From: Cristatella mucedo
Taxonomy: Eukaryota > Bryozoa > Phylactolaemata > Cristatellidae
Length of the DNA stretch: 64,000 nt
Reading direction: 5' to 3'
Assembly (NCBI GenBank): GCA_009760855.2
Contig: WPIO01000042.1
Span: 3,120,001 to 3,184,000, forward strand
Made by a program: the position numbers and the translations under genes. The notes under the pieces were generated by a model. That model had not been told where the DNA came from. It searched no databases and saw only the letters and a list, made by a program, of their open reading frames with translations. Below, one piece after another: positions 1-11,440 of the stretch. Each line of letters starts with the position of its first letter. Position 1 is the stretch's first letter.

Positions 1-750
1 GAGTTTGCACAAGGTTTCCACATCTTGCAGCCAAATATCTAATGACCCCCCCAAGCAGAATATTTTAGCTTCGAAATCCAACTTGCTAGATAAACAATAA
101 CTTGGATAAATAAATAAATATTGAATAATAATAAAAAATAAAAAACGGAGAACTCTTTTTGAACAATGCTTGTTTGGTGCTGGTGCAGTGGCTCTCCAGC
201 CTCTCGTCAGATACGAAGCGAAACTGACAGGCGGCAGAGGCTGGGTGTTCGGCCTCCTACACCAGAAGCTGACCTTATCAGGAAAACTCGGGCTCAGTGA
301 AATGTGCTACAGCTGAACAGATGATGCAGAAGCTTGCGGCCTTTATGCCTGGCTAGACAAGGGAGGTAATAAAGAATCATAGCCGGACGACGTCACACTA
401 AACGCACGGATAACAGAAGCATACTCGTTTTGTTCTTGGGCTCTCCATAAATATTTTCCCAAGCTTTGCATAACTTTAGTATGCCTAGCATCGTAGAAAA
501 CCCTCTTATTACCAGAACGAATTTACAGCCACAGAAGCGGTGGCCATACTGCAAGGATCTTTTTGCGCTTTAGTGTAAGTATGGGGCGATTCAAAGCAGA
601 CCATAAAAAGAGAGAGATGGGGAGAGGGGGTGAGGGAGAGAGTACACGAATAGAATTGTTGTAAAAAGAGATGGAAGATAACACTGCCGGCTTTCGGAGG
701 CTAATCAAGCTCGAAGTCCGATTGTCGGGTAAATTTAAAAAAAAGTAAAG
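1..750. other. No gene recognised
   Basis: AT-rich sequence. A segment at about 20-130 and 360-680 (CCCCAAGCAG, ATATTTTAGCTTCGAAATC, GGACGACGTCACACTAAA) recurs, diverged, at 48470-48850, so it is part of an unnamed dispersed repeat. Confidence 0.5.
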
Positions 751-752
751 GT

Positions 753-962
753 CAGCTTATTCAACAGACTCATTTATATAGCAGCAGAAGAGCCTTAGCA
801 GCTATTACATCCCGTCGGCCTGCTCGCAGGTGGCAGTAAAGGATTGCCTCCGGCAGGAGTAACTACCTGGGTCGCGAAGTGCAAGCGAGCATCTCATCCC
901 TCACCAAACACCCAGAGGCCGAGAGGCTCGTAAAGTGTGGCCAGGGTCGAAATACCGCTGCC
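753..962 (-). mobile_element. tRNA-derived SINE, family 2
   Basis: Matches the other family-2 copies (TATATAGCAGCAGAAGAGCC, GGCAGTAAAGGATTGCC), with a decayed tRNA-like head. Confidence 0.55.
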
Positions 963-1189
963 ATCATTTTTTATAAGGTGGCGCACCGAGCTTGCAGCAA
1001 GGATTTCCAGCCGATGCAGCCATAAGCACCCATCTGTCGTCTGGTTCCTCTTCGAGGGTCGTGCCTCGTGCAGCAGGCAATCCTACGTTGTCTGCTGCAC
1101 GAGGCATTGCAAGCAGGGCAACAATCTGCTGCTACATAATTAAATGAGGCTGCTGAATAAGCAGCTTTTTTACCTTTCTTAGAACTGCT

Positions 1190-1400
1190 TCTTTAGGGTA
1201 TGACATATGTCAAAGACCTGGCTAATGTTGGCTGTTGACATCTTACCGGAATACGACATAAATCGTTGTAGAGCGATGCCACCGATGCCCAGTCGAGATA
1301 GCAGGTGCTCCAGAACAACTTGGTGATCAATATGATCAAACTCTACCGAAATATCCAACACAACTAGCAGAGAGACTCTATATAAAGCACATCTGACTAC
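1190..1400 (-). mobile_element. LINE reverse transcriptase fragment
   Basis: Minus-strand frame containing VLDISVEFDHIDHQVVLEHL and SRLGIGGIALQRF, corresponding to the DLSAAFDTIDH block of CR1/L2-like reverse transcriptases. It is opposite in orientation to the LINE that starts at about 1500. Confidence 0.7.
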
Positions 1401-1499
1401 ACTCAAGTCAACATTCCTAAGAAGGTCGTTATATTCTGCTGACTGTGTAAGCTATTTACTCTTTGTCTTGACTAGGACATGCTAGGTCCCCAAGTCCTT

Positions 1500-3095
1500 C
1501 AAATCGGTAATCGTTAGACCCATACTTAAAAAGCCTGGATTAAATACAGAGGTCCTTGCAAACTATCGCCCAGTTTCCCTTCTTCCTTTCTTGCCAAAGA
1601 TTCTTGAAAAAAGGGTTGCTAAGCAGCTGGTTGCACATATTGAAAAGAATGAAATGTCAGAAACATTTCAATAAGGATTCAAGATGCAGCACTCCACTGA
1701 AACTGCTCTCCTCCGTGTTAACAATGACATTCTACGTGGCACCGATGGCGACAATGTCACTGCCCTAGCTCTGCTAGATCTGTCAGCTGCCTTCGACACC
1801 ATTGATCACGATGTTCTACGTGAACGATTGAGAACAACGATCGGTCTGGCAGACAAAGCACTGGCGTGGTTTAAATCGTGCTTGTCCGATCGTGTTCAAT
1901 CCGTGTCGTGTGGGGGTCAGGTCTAACCCACGAGACCAGTCACCTGTGGAGTCCCTCAAGGGTTCATCCTCGGTCTCTGGCTGTTCTCCATTTATGCTAT
2001 ACCTCCAGGAAAAGTGATTAAGGCCCATGGAATAGGGCATCACTTTTACGCTGACGATACTCAGCTATATTTGACATTGAAACCATCGGAATCTGCTGCA
2101 GCAACTGATAAACTGAATGCTTGCTTTGCCGACATTTGATCCTGGATGTCGGAAAACTTCTTGAAATTAAATGACGATAAAACCAAACTGCTGCTCATAG
2201 GACACCCTAAGCGTGTGGCTGGATTAAAAGGCTTTGCTCTCCTAATAGGTGATGCTGTCATGTGACCATCACCACGTGCTCGAAATTTAGGTGTCGTTTT
2301 CGACGGCTGCCTCAATTTTAAAAGCATCATTCAGAAGATTGCTTCTACAGCTAGCCATCACGTCCGATCCCTATCAAAGATTGGCGGCTATCTCCCACAG
2401 TGGCATGTAAAAAATGTAACTAGCTCCTTAGTTCTGTCTCGGCTTGATTATTGTAATTCCCTTTTGGCTGGGCTGCCAAAGAAAGCAACAAGGTCACTGC
2501 AAATGGCTATGAATATGGCTACAGGGCTAGTTTTCAAGTCCCAGACGATTGACCACGCGTCGCCTTTGCTAAAAGAGCTAGGGTGGATGCCGGTTGATCA
2601 ACGGATACAGAGCAAAGTTCTTAGGCTGACCCACAAGGCCCGCCACGGCTTGGCTCCTTCGTACCTCTAGCTGAACTGCTGCACCAATTTCAGCCTCTTC
2701 GGGCCCTCAGGTTCTGTGTCGACAATAAATTAGCTGTTCCATTCCTCTGCTTAAAGACCGTTGGTGACAGAAGCTTTAGCTCTGCAGGTCCTAGACTGTG
2801 GAACTCGCTTCCACAATTCTTACGCAACAACAACTACTCTCCGGCTGCCGACTATGGCTCATCTTTTTCAGTGATCCTGAGCTGCTACTTCCATGCTACT
2901 CACTACCTTAAAACTGCTCTCCTGACTCTGCTATGCTTCCCACTTTCTCTTTGTTGCGTGAGACGAAGTCTGTTGGCTACCGAATGCATAACATACCGAA
3001 AGTCGCTTAGGCTGTGAGTGCGCTATATAAAGCTCTCCTGCGTAAAGCCTACATAGGCATTATGACTTCGTCGAGTTACAGAAGAACATTACATT
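1500..3095 (+). mobile_element. CR1/L2-like LINE, family B, degenerate reverse transcriptase
   Basis: The fullest LINE copy in the window. Conserved RT blocks appear in order: [17 protein letters not shown] near 1560, LLDLSAAFDTIDHDVL near 1770, CGVPQGFILG near 1950, FYADDTQLYL near 2045, then KLNDDKTKLLLIG and SRLDYCNSLLAGLP near 2440. In-frame stops (1671-1673, near 1924, near 2138) make it dead. Its 3' end reads GAGTTACAG...ACATTACATT, shared by the other family-B pieces. Confidence 0.85.
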
Positions 3096-3099
3096 ACAT

Positions 3100-3850
3100 G
3101 TTCACCATAAGAGTTTGGCTGGTCTGCCATTACTTGTTCAACTTTGATATAGACGGCAGGGGGGAGTATTATACTGAAGTTATCTAGCAAGGACTTCTTA
3201 AGAGTGACATGGACAACAGTTTCTTTTAAGAATGCCCTGATAAAACCTGAGTCTAAAGACGTCTTTATTATGTAAATTACGGTAGGCTTCAGCTAATCAA
3301 GGCATCACACTGTAACACTATGGTTACTAGGCTGCAGGATTAAAGGAATTCTTACAAAAACTATGCTTTCTCCAGCTGCATATTTTGCCACTTACTTAGT
3401 CAAAGCTGTCCCTTGCCGCACGCCTATATCTATGTAACTTCCTTACTTAACTGCCCTTATTAATTCTTCAGTGCTTTTCACTTTATTTGCTGTGTGACAT
3501 ATAGGCTTCAGAGTACTGGCTGTGAAGAGAAATCCCCTTCGGCTTTAATAATAATAATGTACTTGAGACTTTGAGTTCATGACTTGAGTTCATGACTGAA
3601 GCGGCCATGCATGCACAAACAGGCTGATCCACATATAACCAACAGAGTGGACCACCGTGTTCACAGTATCTCTGACGTGTAAGCACGAACCTCCTCTCCC
3701 ATTTAACGGGGGGGGGGGAAGAAGGGCGATCCGATCACTAGCAGCTAGGCATCCTATCTGTTCCGCTGTGACAGCCTCATTCGATTGAAGCCAAGTCATC
3801 GTACGGCTTCAGCATGGACGAGCACGATGCCAGCATGTAGATCTGAACTC
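3100..3850. other. No gene recognised
   Basis: Unassigned sequence after the LINE, with a poly-G run near 3710. The expected third exon of RER1 was looked for here on the minus strand and not seen. Confidence 0.5.
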
Positions 3851-3857
3851 AAAAACT

Positions 3858-3939
<82 letters not shown>
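3858..3939. repeat. (CT)n microsatellite
   Basis: About 41 near-perfect CT units. Confidence 0.98.
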
Positions 3940-3944
<5 letters not shown>

Positions 3945-4070
3945 TTTCGCTCTGCTCTCTCACTACTTCCGCAGTTGTCCTTTCGCCTTCGCTCAGCTCT
4001 GACGTCGTCTGCTGGGGGAACTGGCCGACTGCGCCTGGCATGGCCTCGAGTGTGCCTGCCTGCCTGCACC

Positions 4071-4325
4071 ATGGCTGCCACTGAGATGGCGCTAACGCTG
4101 AGCAGCGCAGAGGATGAGCAGACAGCAGCACTGGCTTTGACTGCTGACGTGAAAAAACCCCTGGCTCAGACCAAGGACGGTGCATGGCGGCACTGTGCAG
4201 TGCCACCGACTTCGAAAGGCATCGTCTGTGCGGTTAACAACGTCACAGAATCAAGACGGCGGAGAAGCCAGCTGCAACGGCCGTTTGACAGTTGCAGCTG
4301 CCAGTGGCTCAATTTCGCAATTTAA
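4071..4325 (+). CDS. Possible small ORF, 84 aa, unidentified
   Basis: An 84-codon frame with a good start context (CACCATGG) just after a long (CT)n array. It begins MAATEMALTLSSAEDEQTAA and ends with an Arg-rich stretch and a short tail before TAA. I recognise no domain or family. It lies antisense inside RER1 intron 2, so it could equally be chance or a transposon remnant. Confidence 0.15.
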   Translation: MAATEMALTLSSAEDEQTAALALTADVKKPLAQTKDGAWRHCAVPPTSKGIVCAVNNVTESRRRRSQLQRPFDSCSCQWLNFAI

Positions 4326-4557
4326 AAAGAGAGGGCAGTCAAGGTAAAAGGTAGCGTACAGGCAGCGAGCCTCTTGCAATCCTACAGCACGCGATTCGTC
4401 GAAATACTTGCAGATAGACGGCGCCCCAGCTAGAATTACTGGTAGGGTAAGCTACCGTAGCACACCAGCGACTACACGGCCTCCGGTGAAAGTGAGAGGT
4501 CCATTTCAATTACATTGAAGTGACTTCTCTCCACCCCAAACACACGGCATTCTTTAC

Positions 4558-4662
4558 CTGCAATGTGAATACTCTGACAGCATAGAACACGGCCAGCAGG
4601 ACGACTGAAACCCATCGAACGATCACGTGGGGCACCGTCTTATCCAGGTAGTATTGGTAAAA
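4558..4662 (-). CDS. RER1: RER1 coding exon 2
   Basis: 105 nt, phase 0 at both ends, bounded by the acceptor TTTGTTGCAG and the donor CAG|GTAAAG. It encodes 35 residues: the conserved YQ..LDK..P amphipathic start and the first transmembrane helix (VSVVLLAVFYAVRVF). This is the diagnostic exon for the RER1 call. Confidence 0.88.
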
Positions 4663-7600
4663 CTGCAACAAAGCAACAGAAGGTGGCTGCAAATTAAGCA
4701 CCGCTGTGTAAGATCGACTCGTGGCTGCGCGATGCTGCGCTGTGCATGCTGGCGGTCAGCATTCGCTGACAGCCAGCTGACGACAAGCCTGCGGCCAATG
4801 AACGAGGGTGACGCCGGAATGAGCGCGAGGCTAACAGCTAGCTCAGCTTCCTTTCACTTCGTGTGACCTGGCAACGGCTCCGAAACCCAGCACGAGTCCA
4901 AGCTCCGTGCGCTCAGCTATTTGCCCCCTCCCCCTGTCTGCTTGCTGAACGAATAGGCACCCCGTGACAAGGCGGGTGCGAAAATGGTCCGGTGGGCTGC
5001 CACTCCGTCGGACCCCAATGACAGGTGGCGGGAGGTCGACGAGGGTTGCCTAACTTGACTCAACGGATCCCTTCCCTACTGTGTCGACCTTGGCAGCTGC
5101 AAGTCGGTTGCAAGTCATTTCCATCTAGCCTACGACTCTTCTAAGTAATAATAATAACAACAATAATAATAACGATAATATATTTGCAAGCACTTTGCAA
5201 GTGTTGTAAAAGAAGCATGCTCAAATGGCTATGCTGAATTACGACCCCACGGCATTGACAGGCGAGCATAAATGGTTTGCGTTAAGATGTTTGGTGTTTA
5301 GATTACAGAGTTTTATTTCATTTGGGATTAAATTTAGTTCTATTGCAAGACTGCTTCTGATCATTGTATTCCACGAATGCCGAGCGAATCTTACACCCAT
5401 AAGCAACAAAGGCATGAAAGCCAAAAAATCAGTCCTGAAAACCAGGCAAGGAGTTTGCCCACAAATCGTTCTCTAGTAATAGAATTCCTGAGCACAGCAG
5501 CCCACCAGGCCAAGACCTCCCACCGTATTGATTCGGCCGGCTGAGCAGCCAGCCTGCGTTGAATCTAAGGGCATCGACACACCTGGGGGGGGGGGGCTTG
5601 TAGCCGTGGAATCAGGCAAGTTATAACAATAATAATACACTTGATAAAGCGCCCTCAGTGAACTCAATCTCTTTCTAGGAGCTTTACTTTTGCTGCAAAG
5701 GAAACACGATCGAATGGTTAATGGTATCATGTTTGATAAACAACATGAATAACATGGTTAGTGGCAGCATGCAGTGTCAGCACGCATAAGCACATGAAGG
5801 ACGAATCACAGGGACCCACTAAATGCTGTCATAAATAGGTGCGCTTTTAAGTTCTTTTTGAATGTGGTCAAGTCAGGGGAGGTCGTGACGCAAGTCGGGA
5901 GTGAATTTCAGGCTTTGGGAGCATACGAACTAAATGCACGGTCTCCAAAGGATTCAAGGTTTGTACGAGGTATTGGTAAACACTTAGATTCCGAAAAGTG
6001 GGTGGCACGATGCTTGGCCTGATGAGGGAGTAGATCAGAAGATCAGATGGGTAGGCTGGAGCCAGAGAATGAAGGGACCTAAAAGTGAGTGACAAAACCT
6101 TGAAGTCAATCCGTTGCTTGACTTGTAGCCAGTGCAGGTCGGCAGAGAAATGGCGTGATGTGGCAACTGCAACACTACACTCACGACAGACAAGCCTAGC
6201 TTCAGAGTTTTGCACCAGCTGTCTGATTGAACATGCCGGTAGGCCAGCAAGCAGTGGGTTACAGAAGTTAAATATGAGGACTCTTTACTCTTGCTATTAT
6301 TATAAATTGTAAGAAAAAAGTTGCTGCAACTGAATTTTCTAGTCGTCGGGGGGGAGGCTTTCGAAAATGCTTTAACATCAAAGTGACGGATTTTAACTTG
6401 CTCCTCCTGTGGACAAGTCAGGCTAACTGAATCCTGGGTAGTTGATCTGTATTAATACTGGTCGGCCATATTGTATGCTAGCTTGGCCAGCTGGCATGGT
6501 CGCCTGTGACTTCGATCAGTTCTCATGCTCGGCATGCTTCAAAAGGGCAGCTCGTTCAATGGGAATCAGTTCTTCAACGTTGACTCGATGTGATTCAAGG
6601 GAACCGATGTCGATTTTAGCTTGTAGGTTTTGGGCCACAGCTGCAGCTGGCTTAGGTTCATTCCCGACTGTAAAAAGCTTGAGGGATGCCGGTAACCATC
6701 CGGGTAAAGAGTAAAGCTTAGCTGATTTAAGATCGACCAAGAATTAAGATTGTGCACAAACAGTTATATGGTGCATTATTTTTGCTATGCATAGTGCTGG
6801 CTCTAAGCATAGGTCTTCAAACACTGATGTTTAATAGTATCGAAGAATAGCTAATAGTGATCAGACCAACAACAGATCAGCCTGAGACCTGGAACACGTT
6901 CAGTCCAAAATTTGCTTCAATATCTTATGAGGCTTTCCTAGTCTATCGGAATGGGCTACACTCGAGTTACATGCTTTGAGATCCTCTCTTGACATTGACA
7001 AAACTTACACTTATCTGTCTGCCTTTGTGTTTGCCAAAACTCGGCCGATATTCAACCAATCAACATAAAATTCAGAAATGTGCGTTGGGTTCTGCTAGTT
7101 CATCGTTTTAAAAGTTCATCTTTGGCGCAGGTTGGACACATATTCCTATACATGTCCCTGAGTATCCTTCGACTTGATATTCTGCTTTCATGCTTCACTA
7201 TTACATGTCCTTCTTTATATTTTCTAAGCTCAAAAAATGCTTTGAATCTTGATTTTTCCAGATTCTCATATTTGGGACATTCAGTCACAGACCGTGAATT
7301 AGACAATCCGAGAAAGTCAGATGATCGACATCAAAGTTGTTGTCATATCAAAAGGTAGTTGATGTTGCAAATGTCACTTGTGCAAAATCCCATGGCAATG
7401 CTTCCATCGTGTTCTTGATAGGTGAATGATTATTAAATCTGCTGGGAGTAAATCCCAGGTTTGTGGGAAGAGATCATTCATAGTCAAAAATTCTTACCCG
7501 ATGTATAGCTTTCGACTCCACTAACCATTTTGGACGTTCAGACGAAGAAGCATCCATAAAATAATGTCGCACTCACACAATCGGCGCTTCATACGCACAT

Positions 7601-10600
7601 TCACAAATATAAAAGTAAAATTGTTTCTTAAAAATGCAGATGTATGTAAAACTAATTTGCTGCAGCCTAGGCAAAGGTAAACAGGTTTGTTATATCCAAA
7701 ACAAAAAATTATGCAAGCAAAAGTTGATATGCCCTAAAATAACCTAAAAACCAAGAAATGGGTCAATCGCAAATGGAAAATTGGAGATACAGCTTTGTCC
7801 ATACGCTTATTTGCACCCGGTGCATAGACCTGAGTTTGGATGTTGCTAATACCCGTATTCGAATAGGTCCTTACACAACACTCGCTATTACATTATAACA
7901 ATCTGTCAATAAAATAATTACCTTAGTCACAGTTTGTTTCGTTTGGTTTAGTGAGTAACTGTTTGCCGGCTCCCAGAAGCAGTAACACGAATTCCACCTA
8001 CGGTGAGCACATTTTAGCAATAACATTTTTCCGGGACTTTACAGGCTCCATTATTGCCATTGAAATTATTCATGCTTCCTACGTGCTCACGTTTGTGTCA
8101 TGTTCATGTCTGTGATAAACCCCAGAGTCTAAGGATAAATATGCCCATGATGCACCAAAAAAAACCAAGACAAACTTTAACTACCAATCAAATCTATGCA
8201 CATATGCTTAGAAAAAGCTGGTCTTGTTTGAAAACACAAGCAATGCTGCTATTTTTAGGATCTTCTCAGAGCTTCCAGACATCAGTAACTAAGTAACTAA
8301 CAATAACTAAGGCACACCGAAGCAGTATTTCTAATTGCAAAGCTGTGCAATCAGTGTTGGTGGGTAGTTTCGAAGCAACACGCAGCACTTCAAATAGACC
8401 ACAGGCAAAAATGCTCAAGAGATTGTTGACCTCTTGAGCATTTGTCGCTCACTTTTAGGTCACTTCATCCTTTGGCTCCAGCCTATCTCTCAGATATACT
8501 CCCCCATCAGGCCAAGCATCGTACCACCCGCTTTTCGGAATCCAACAGTCTACAAATACCTCGTACAAACCTCAAATCCTTTGGAGACCGTGCATTTAGT
8601 TCGTATGCTCCCAAAGCCTGGAACTCCCTCCGGACCTGCGTCAGAACATCCCCTGACCTGACCACATTTAAAAAGAATTTAAAAACACACCTACTTAGGA
8701 CAGCATTTACTGGGTCCCTGTGATTCGTCCTTGATGTGCTTATGCGTGCTGACACTGTGCATGCTGCCACTAACCACATTTGCATGCTGACCCTGTGCAT
8801 GTCACCCCTAACCATGGTATTCATTTTGTTTGTTTGTCAAGCATGATTTTACTCACCATTCAATTGCATTTCCCTTTGCAGCAAATGTAAAGCGCCTTAA
8901 GAGAGATTGAGTTCTCTGAGGGCGCTTTATCAAGTGTATTATTATTATTATTATTATTAGACTATACGAACTAAAGACTATACAAAGACGGGCATATCCG
9001 TGACCTTTGCTAGGCTCAAGTTCGATGTCTAGACCACGGAGTCTGATCTATTCCCAGCTGTTGGGAAATAAAATCAAGCCTTCAAAAAAGTTTACATAGT
9101 CCCTGACATAAGCGGGCAAGCCAATTTAAGCTTACAAACAAAAACCTCATCATGAGGGCAAATCGGTGCCCAAATTGTTCAAGCAAGATTTTGCATAGCT
9201 CTAGTGATTGGCTGTACAATGTCGTAAATACTTAGTCGGCTAGTTAATAACTGTCCGACGTCATGAAGCCAATCGCAAACCAAGACTCACCTAAGACTTC
9301 CACTGGCATAATGGACACGAATCTCTCACTCCCAAAAAAAGGCCCAGCTGGACCCCATGCAAAACTAATAGAAAACGTCTTGGCCTTAAAAAGAGACTGG
9401 GTTGTCAGCTAGAAGATTAGGTTATCTCAGATTTCTTTATGGGGGTTCGATTCTGGAGCTCCAATGGGCTTGGATTTTGCTTGACTTGCAGCTTGGCTCA
9501 CCCAAAATGCACAGCAGTCATGATATTGCCTCTCTGTATTTTGGAATATGGTCCGATAGCCAATCAGGCTAGAACCCAACAAGTTAACTTATAAGTTCAA
9601 AAAGGCATAACCTCACTTATTTGCCAATCAGACCTTTTTCGACTTTTTTCAACTATCATAAAGAAAACTGCACTGTCTGAATGGTATCCATAGGATAGTG
9701 ACTATAGGCAGGGAGTTACATAATCATGTGTACCGAAAGCCGCTTAGGCTGTGAGTGCGCTAGACAAAACTCTCCTGCGTAACACCCACATGGTATTTAT
9801 GACTTTGTGGTTACAGAAGGAGATACATTACATTACAAAAAATGACTACCGACACTGTATTCTTATGATTCTTAGGGAAACCACATCAAAGCAAAACTGC
9901 ACAAGGTCCGTTTTAAGGTAACAGAGGTGCAAATGATCACTCAGCGGTCATCGAGCAATATATGATGCCAGGCGGTGGTCATATCTGATGCGAAACAGCT
10001 CCGGATAGGCTGCTGCTGTCGAGTTCTTTCAAAATTGAGAGTTGCAGTGATTCATATGGGTGACAGCAAATTTATATGGACGGTGACCGGAGCTTGGCAA
10101 CATCCCAAGAGAAACCCTTACAGCAAAACAAAATACTGAAAAGATTGGTCCAACAATCGGATAATTATTTACGGTACCTTTCAAAAGACAAACATGTTGA
10201 ATGGATCTGAAGTTTTGACGATTTCCACGTAAAAAAATATATGATATGTTTTGCTATATATGCCATCAAATGCCTAATACTAACAGAAAAACACTTGAAA
10301 GCAAGAAGACTAGCTGGCATCTTAGCCTATTAATTAATGTTTGGTCTAGCGGTTAAGGTGCTCGCCCCGACCAAGGTCTGACTGAAGTCGTGGGCTCGAG
10401 CCCCGAGGCACATGTGAAGCGCCTGAATAGAGATTTGTAAGTTTTCTTGGGGCGCTATATACATGAATTATGTTTATTTTATATTTATATTTTATATTTA
10501 GCCCATTAATTAAGCAATGCTTAACAACTGCATAGTCTTTGTGTCTTTGTGGAGTTACAGATATTATATTACATTATACATTATATTACATTATGTGGCC

Positions 10601-10810
10601 CAGTAACTGAAGTGGCAGGATCAGCTAGCCATTAGGGGCGAGGATCAAAGAAGGAGATCTGCAAGAAATATCTGGGGTCACAGCTATTGAGAAAGCAGTT
10701 CCTACGATTAAACATCAACTCACCTGGCCAATTCGCTGCAGCAGCTTCATGATGGCACCCGGCGATGACGAGGAGGCCTCAGCAGAGGAAGAAGCTGCAT
10801 CGTTCATCAT
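4558..10810 (-). CDS. RER1: RER1 Golgi-to-ER retrieval receptor, 5' part of gene (exons 1 and 2)
   Basis: RER1 is a small multi-pass membrane protein of the early Golgi that returns escaped ER membrane proteins and unassembled subunits to the ER in COPI vesicles. Two coding exons are seen. Joined (both phase 0) they give 64 residues: a Ser/Ala-rich head of about 18 residues, then IMKLLQRIGQ, then FYQYYLDKTVPHVIVRW and a hydrophobic segment ending AVRVFTLQ. This matches the start of RER1 as I remember it: the R(L/I)GQ.YQ..LDK..P...RW block, the first membrane helix, and the RV..LQ exon end that is followed in the family by a GWYIV segment. The remaining roughly 130 residues (three more helices and the C-terminal sorting region) were not found between 1 and 4557 and must lie to the left. 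The intron is 6061 bp and holds LINE fragments. The ATG at 10810 is the first in frame after an upstream stop; an acceptor-like CAG just before it suggests a spliced 5' UTR. Confidence 0.88.
4670..5630. other. RER1 intron 1, unassigned part
   Basis: G+C-rich to about 5100, then AT-rich with AATAATAAC repeats near 5145-5180. Nothing coding supported. Confidence 0.5.
5637..6310 (-). mobile_element. LINE family A, C-terminal ORF and 3' tail
   Basis: Minus-strand tail with (ATT)n and the GCGCC...GGCGC hairpin at 5637-5720. Upstream is a frame with ARLVCRECSVAVATSRH, DLHWLQVKQRIDFKVLSLTF and SLHSLAPAYPSDLL, the standard end of CR1/L2-like ORF2. Frameshifted and inactive. Inside RER1 intron 1. Confidence 0.8.
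6440..7310 (-). pseudogene. Decayed coding-like stretch of unknown family
   Basis: Two minus-strand open segments (about 7306-7100 and 6740-6450) look protein-like rather than random. The first contains ESRISSRRILRDMYRNMCPT with a CPTC pair and charged flanks; the second contains SLPGWLPASLKLFTVGNE and VEELIPIERAALLKHAEHE. Stop codons separate them. The composition suggests an old protein-coding transposon or a retrocopy, but I cannot name the family. It lies inside RER1 intron 1. Confidence 0.35.
7310..8420. other. RER1 intron 1, unassigned part
   Basis: AT-rich, no repeat family or exon that I can support. Confidence 0.5.
8425..8960 (+). mobile_element. LINE family A, C-terminal ORF and 3' tail
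   Basis: Encodes SLTFRSLHPLAPAYLSD, LKSFGDRAFSSYAPKAWNSL and TSPDLTTFKKNLKTHLLRTAF, then the tail GCAAATGTAAAGCGCC...GGGCGCTTTATCAAGTG and (ATT)n. Inside RER1 intron 1. Confidence 0.85.
8960..10330. other. RER1 intron 1, unassigned apart from a LINE tail
   Basis: Only the family-B tail at 9725-9838 is recognisable. Confidence 0.5.
9725..9838 (+). mobile_element. LINE family B 3' tail fragment
   Basis: Carries the family-B end: ACCGAAAGCCGCTTAGGCTG, then TGAGTGCGCTA, CTCTCCTGCGTAACAC, GAGTTACAGAAGGAG and ACATTACATTAC. Confidence 0.75.
10339..10476 (+). mobile_element. tRNA-derived SINE, family 1
   Basis: Head TTGGTCTAGCGGTTAAGGTG (A box) and GTGGGCTCGAGCCCC (B box), then GAAGCGCCTGAATAGAGATT, TTTCTTGGGGCGCTATATAC. 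Upstream of RER1 exon 1 within intron 1. Confidence 0.8.
10500..10600 (+). mobile_element. Short LINE family B tail fragment
   Basis: CTTTGTGGAGTTACAG followed by ATTATATTACATTATA repeats, directly after a family-1 SINE. Confidence 0.5.
10724..10810 (-). CDS. RER1: RER1 coding exon 1
   Basis: 87 nt, 29 codons starting with two consecutive ATGs and ending in a strong donor, CAG|GTGAGT, in phase 0. The encoded end, IMKLLQRIGQ, joins directly to FYQYYLDK of exon 2. The serine-rich head is lineage-variable in this family. An in-frame TGA lies eight codons upstream of the ATG. A sequence ending CTGTGAGCAG about 20 nt upstream could be the 3' splice site of a 5'-UTR intron. Confidence 0.8.
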
Positions 10811-11219
10811 GTTACTATAGGCAATCACTGCTCACAGCGATTGCTGGCCGAGGTAAGTGGTGGTTTGACTTAAGTGATCTGCAAACGACAGCATGCAGGT
10901 AATAAACTTCTAGAGCTAACATAAACGTATGCACTTCCAACGAGCGCATGCCGAACATCTAACAATGGAAAACTATCGTAGGGTCAAGTGAATGAACTTG
11001 TGGGTGAAGGGGTTAATGAATTCCGAATGATGTCTGTTGCTGAGGGTCCTCGTGCGAGAAAAGCAAATGCCAAGCAAACGGGCCTCGCATTAAAAGAAAT
11101 CTAGGAAAACTAGTCACACAGCTAGCATTAAAGCCTCTGTTGTCAGGGAACAAAACTTCAGCACATAAGCCGTGGCAACCTATGTCGCTCTTTCTAAAAT
11201 TTAGCACAATTTAGGATTC

Positions 11220-11440
11220 CATTTCAGGCAGATGACAACACACAGCTTTATCTGCACTGTGATCATTGATCCATCCCTGCCATCCAGCATTCTCTTAGCT
11301 CCCTTGCAGCATGTATTGCTAACGTTTGCACTTGGATGGTAGCAAACTTTCTCAAATTTAATGACGATAAATGAAACTTACTAGCTGTAGGCAACCTGCT
11401 GCTACTCAGAAATTGCAGTTCACTTCTGATTTTTTAACAT
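11220..11440 (+). mobile_element. LINE reverse transcriptase fragment
   Basis: Reads DDNTQLYLHCDH, CIANVCTWMVANFLKFNDDK, the block just after the catalytic YADD of CR1/L2-like elements. Downstream to about 11730 is possible further LINE sequence, too decayed to follow. Confidence 0.65.

Noticed and set aside
10339-10410. tRNA gene candidates at SINE heads (also 28190-28262, 41862-41935, 45174-45245)
   Set aside because: A and B boxes are present, but the stems do not pair as a cloverleaf and the sequence continues into a shared SINE body, so these are SINE heads, not tRNA genes.
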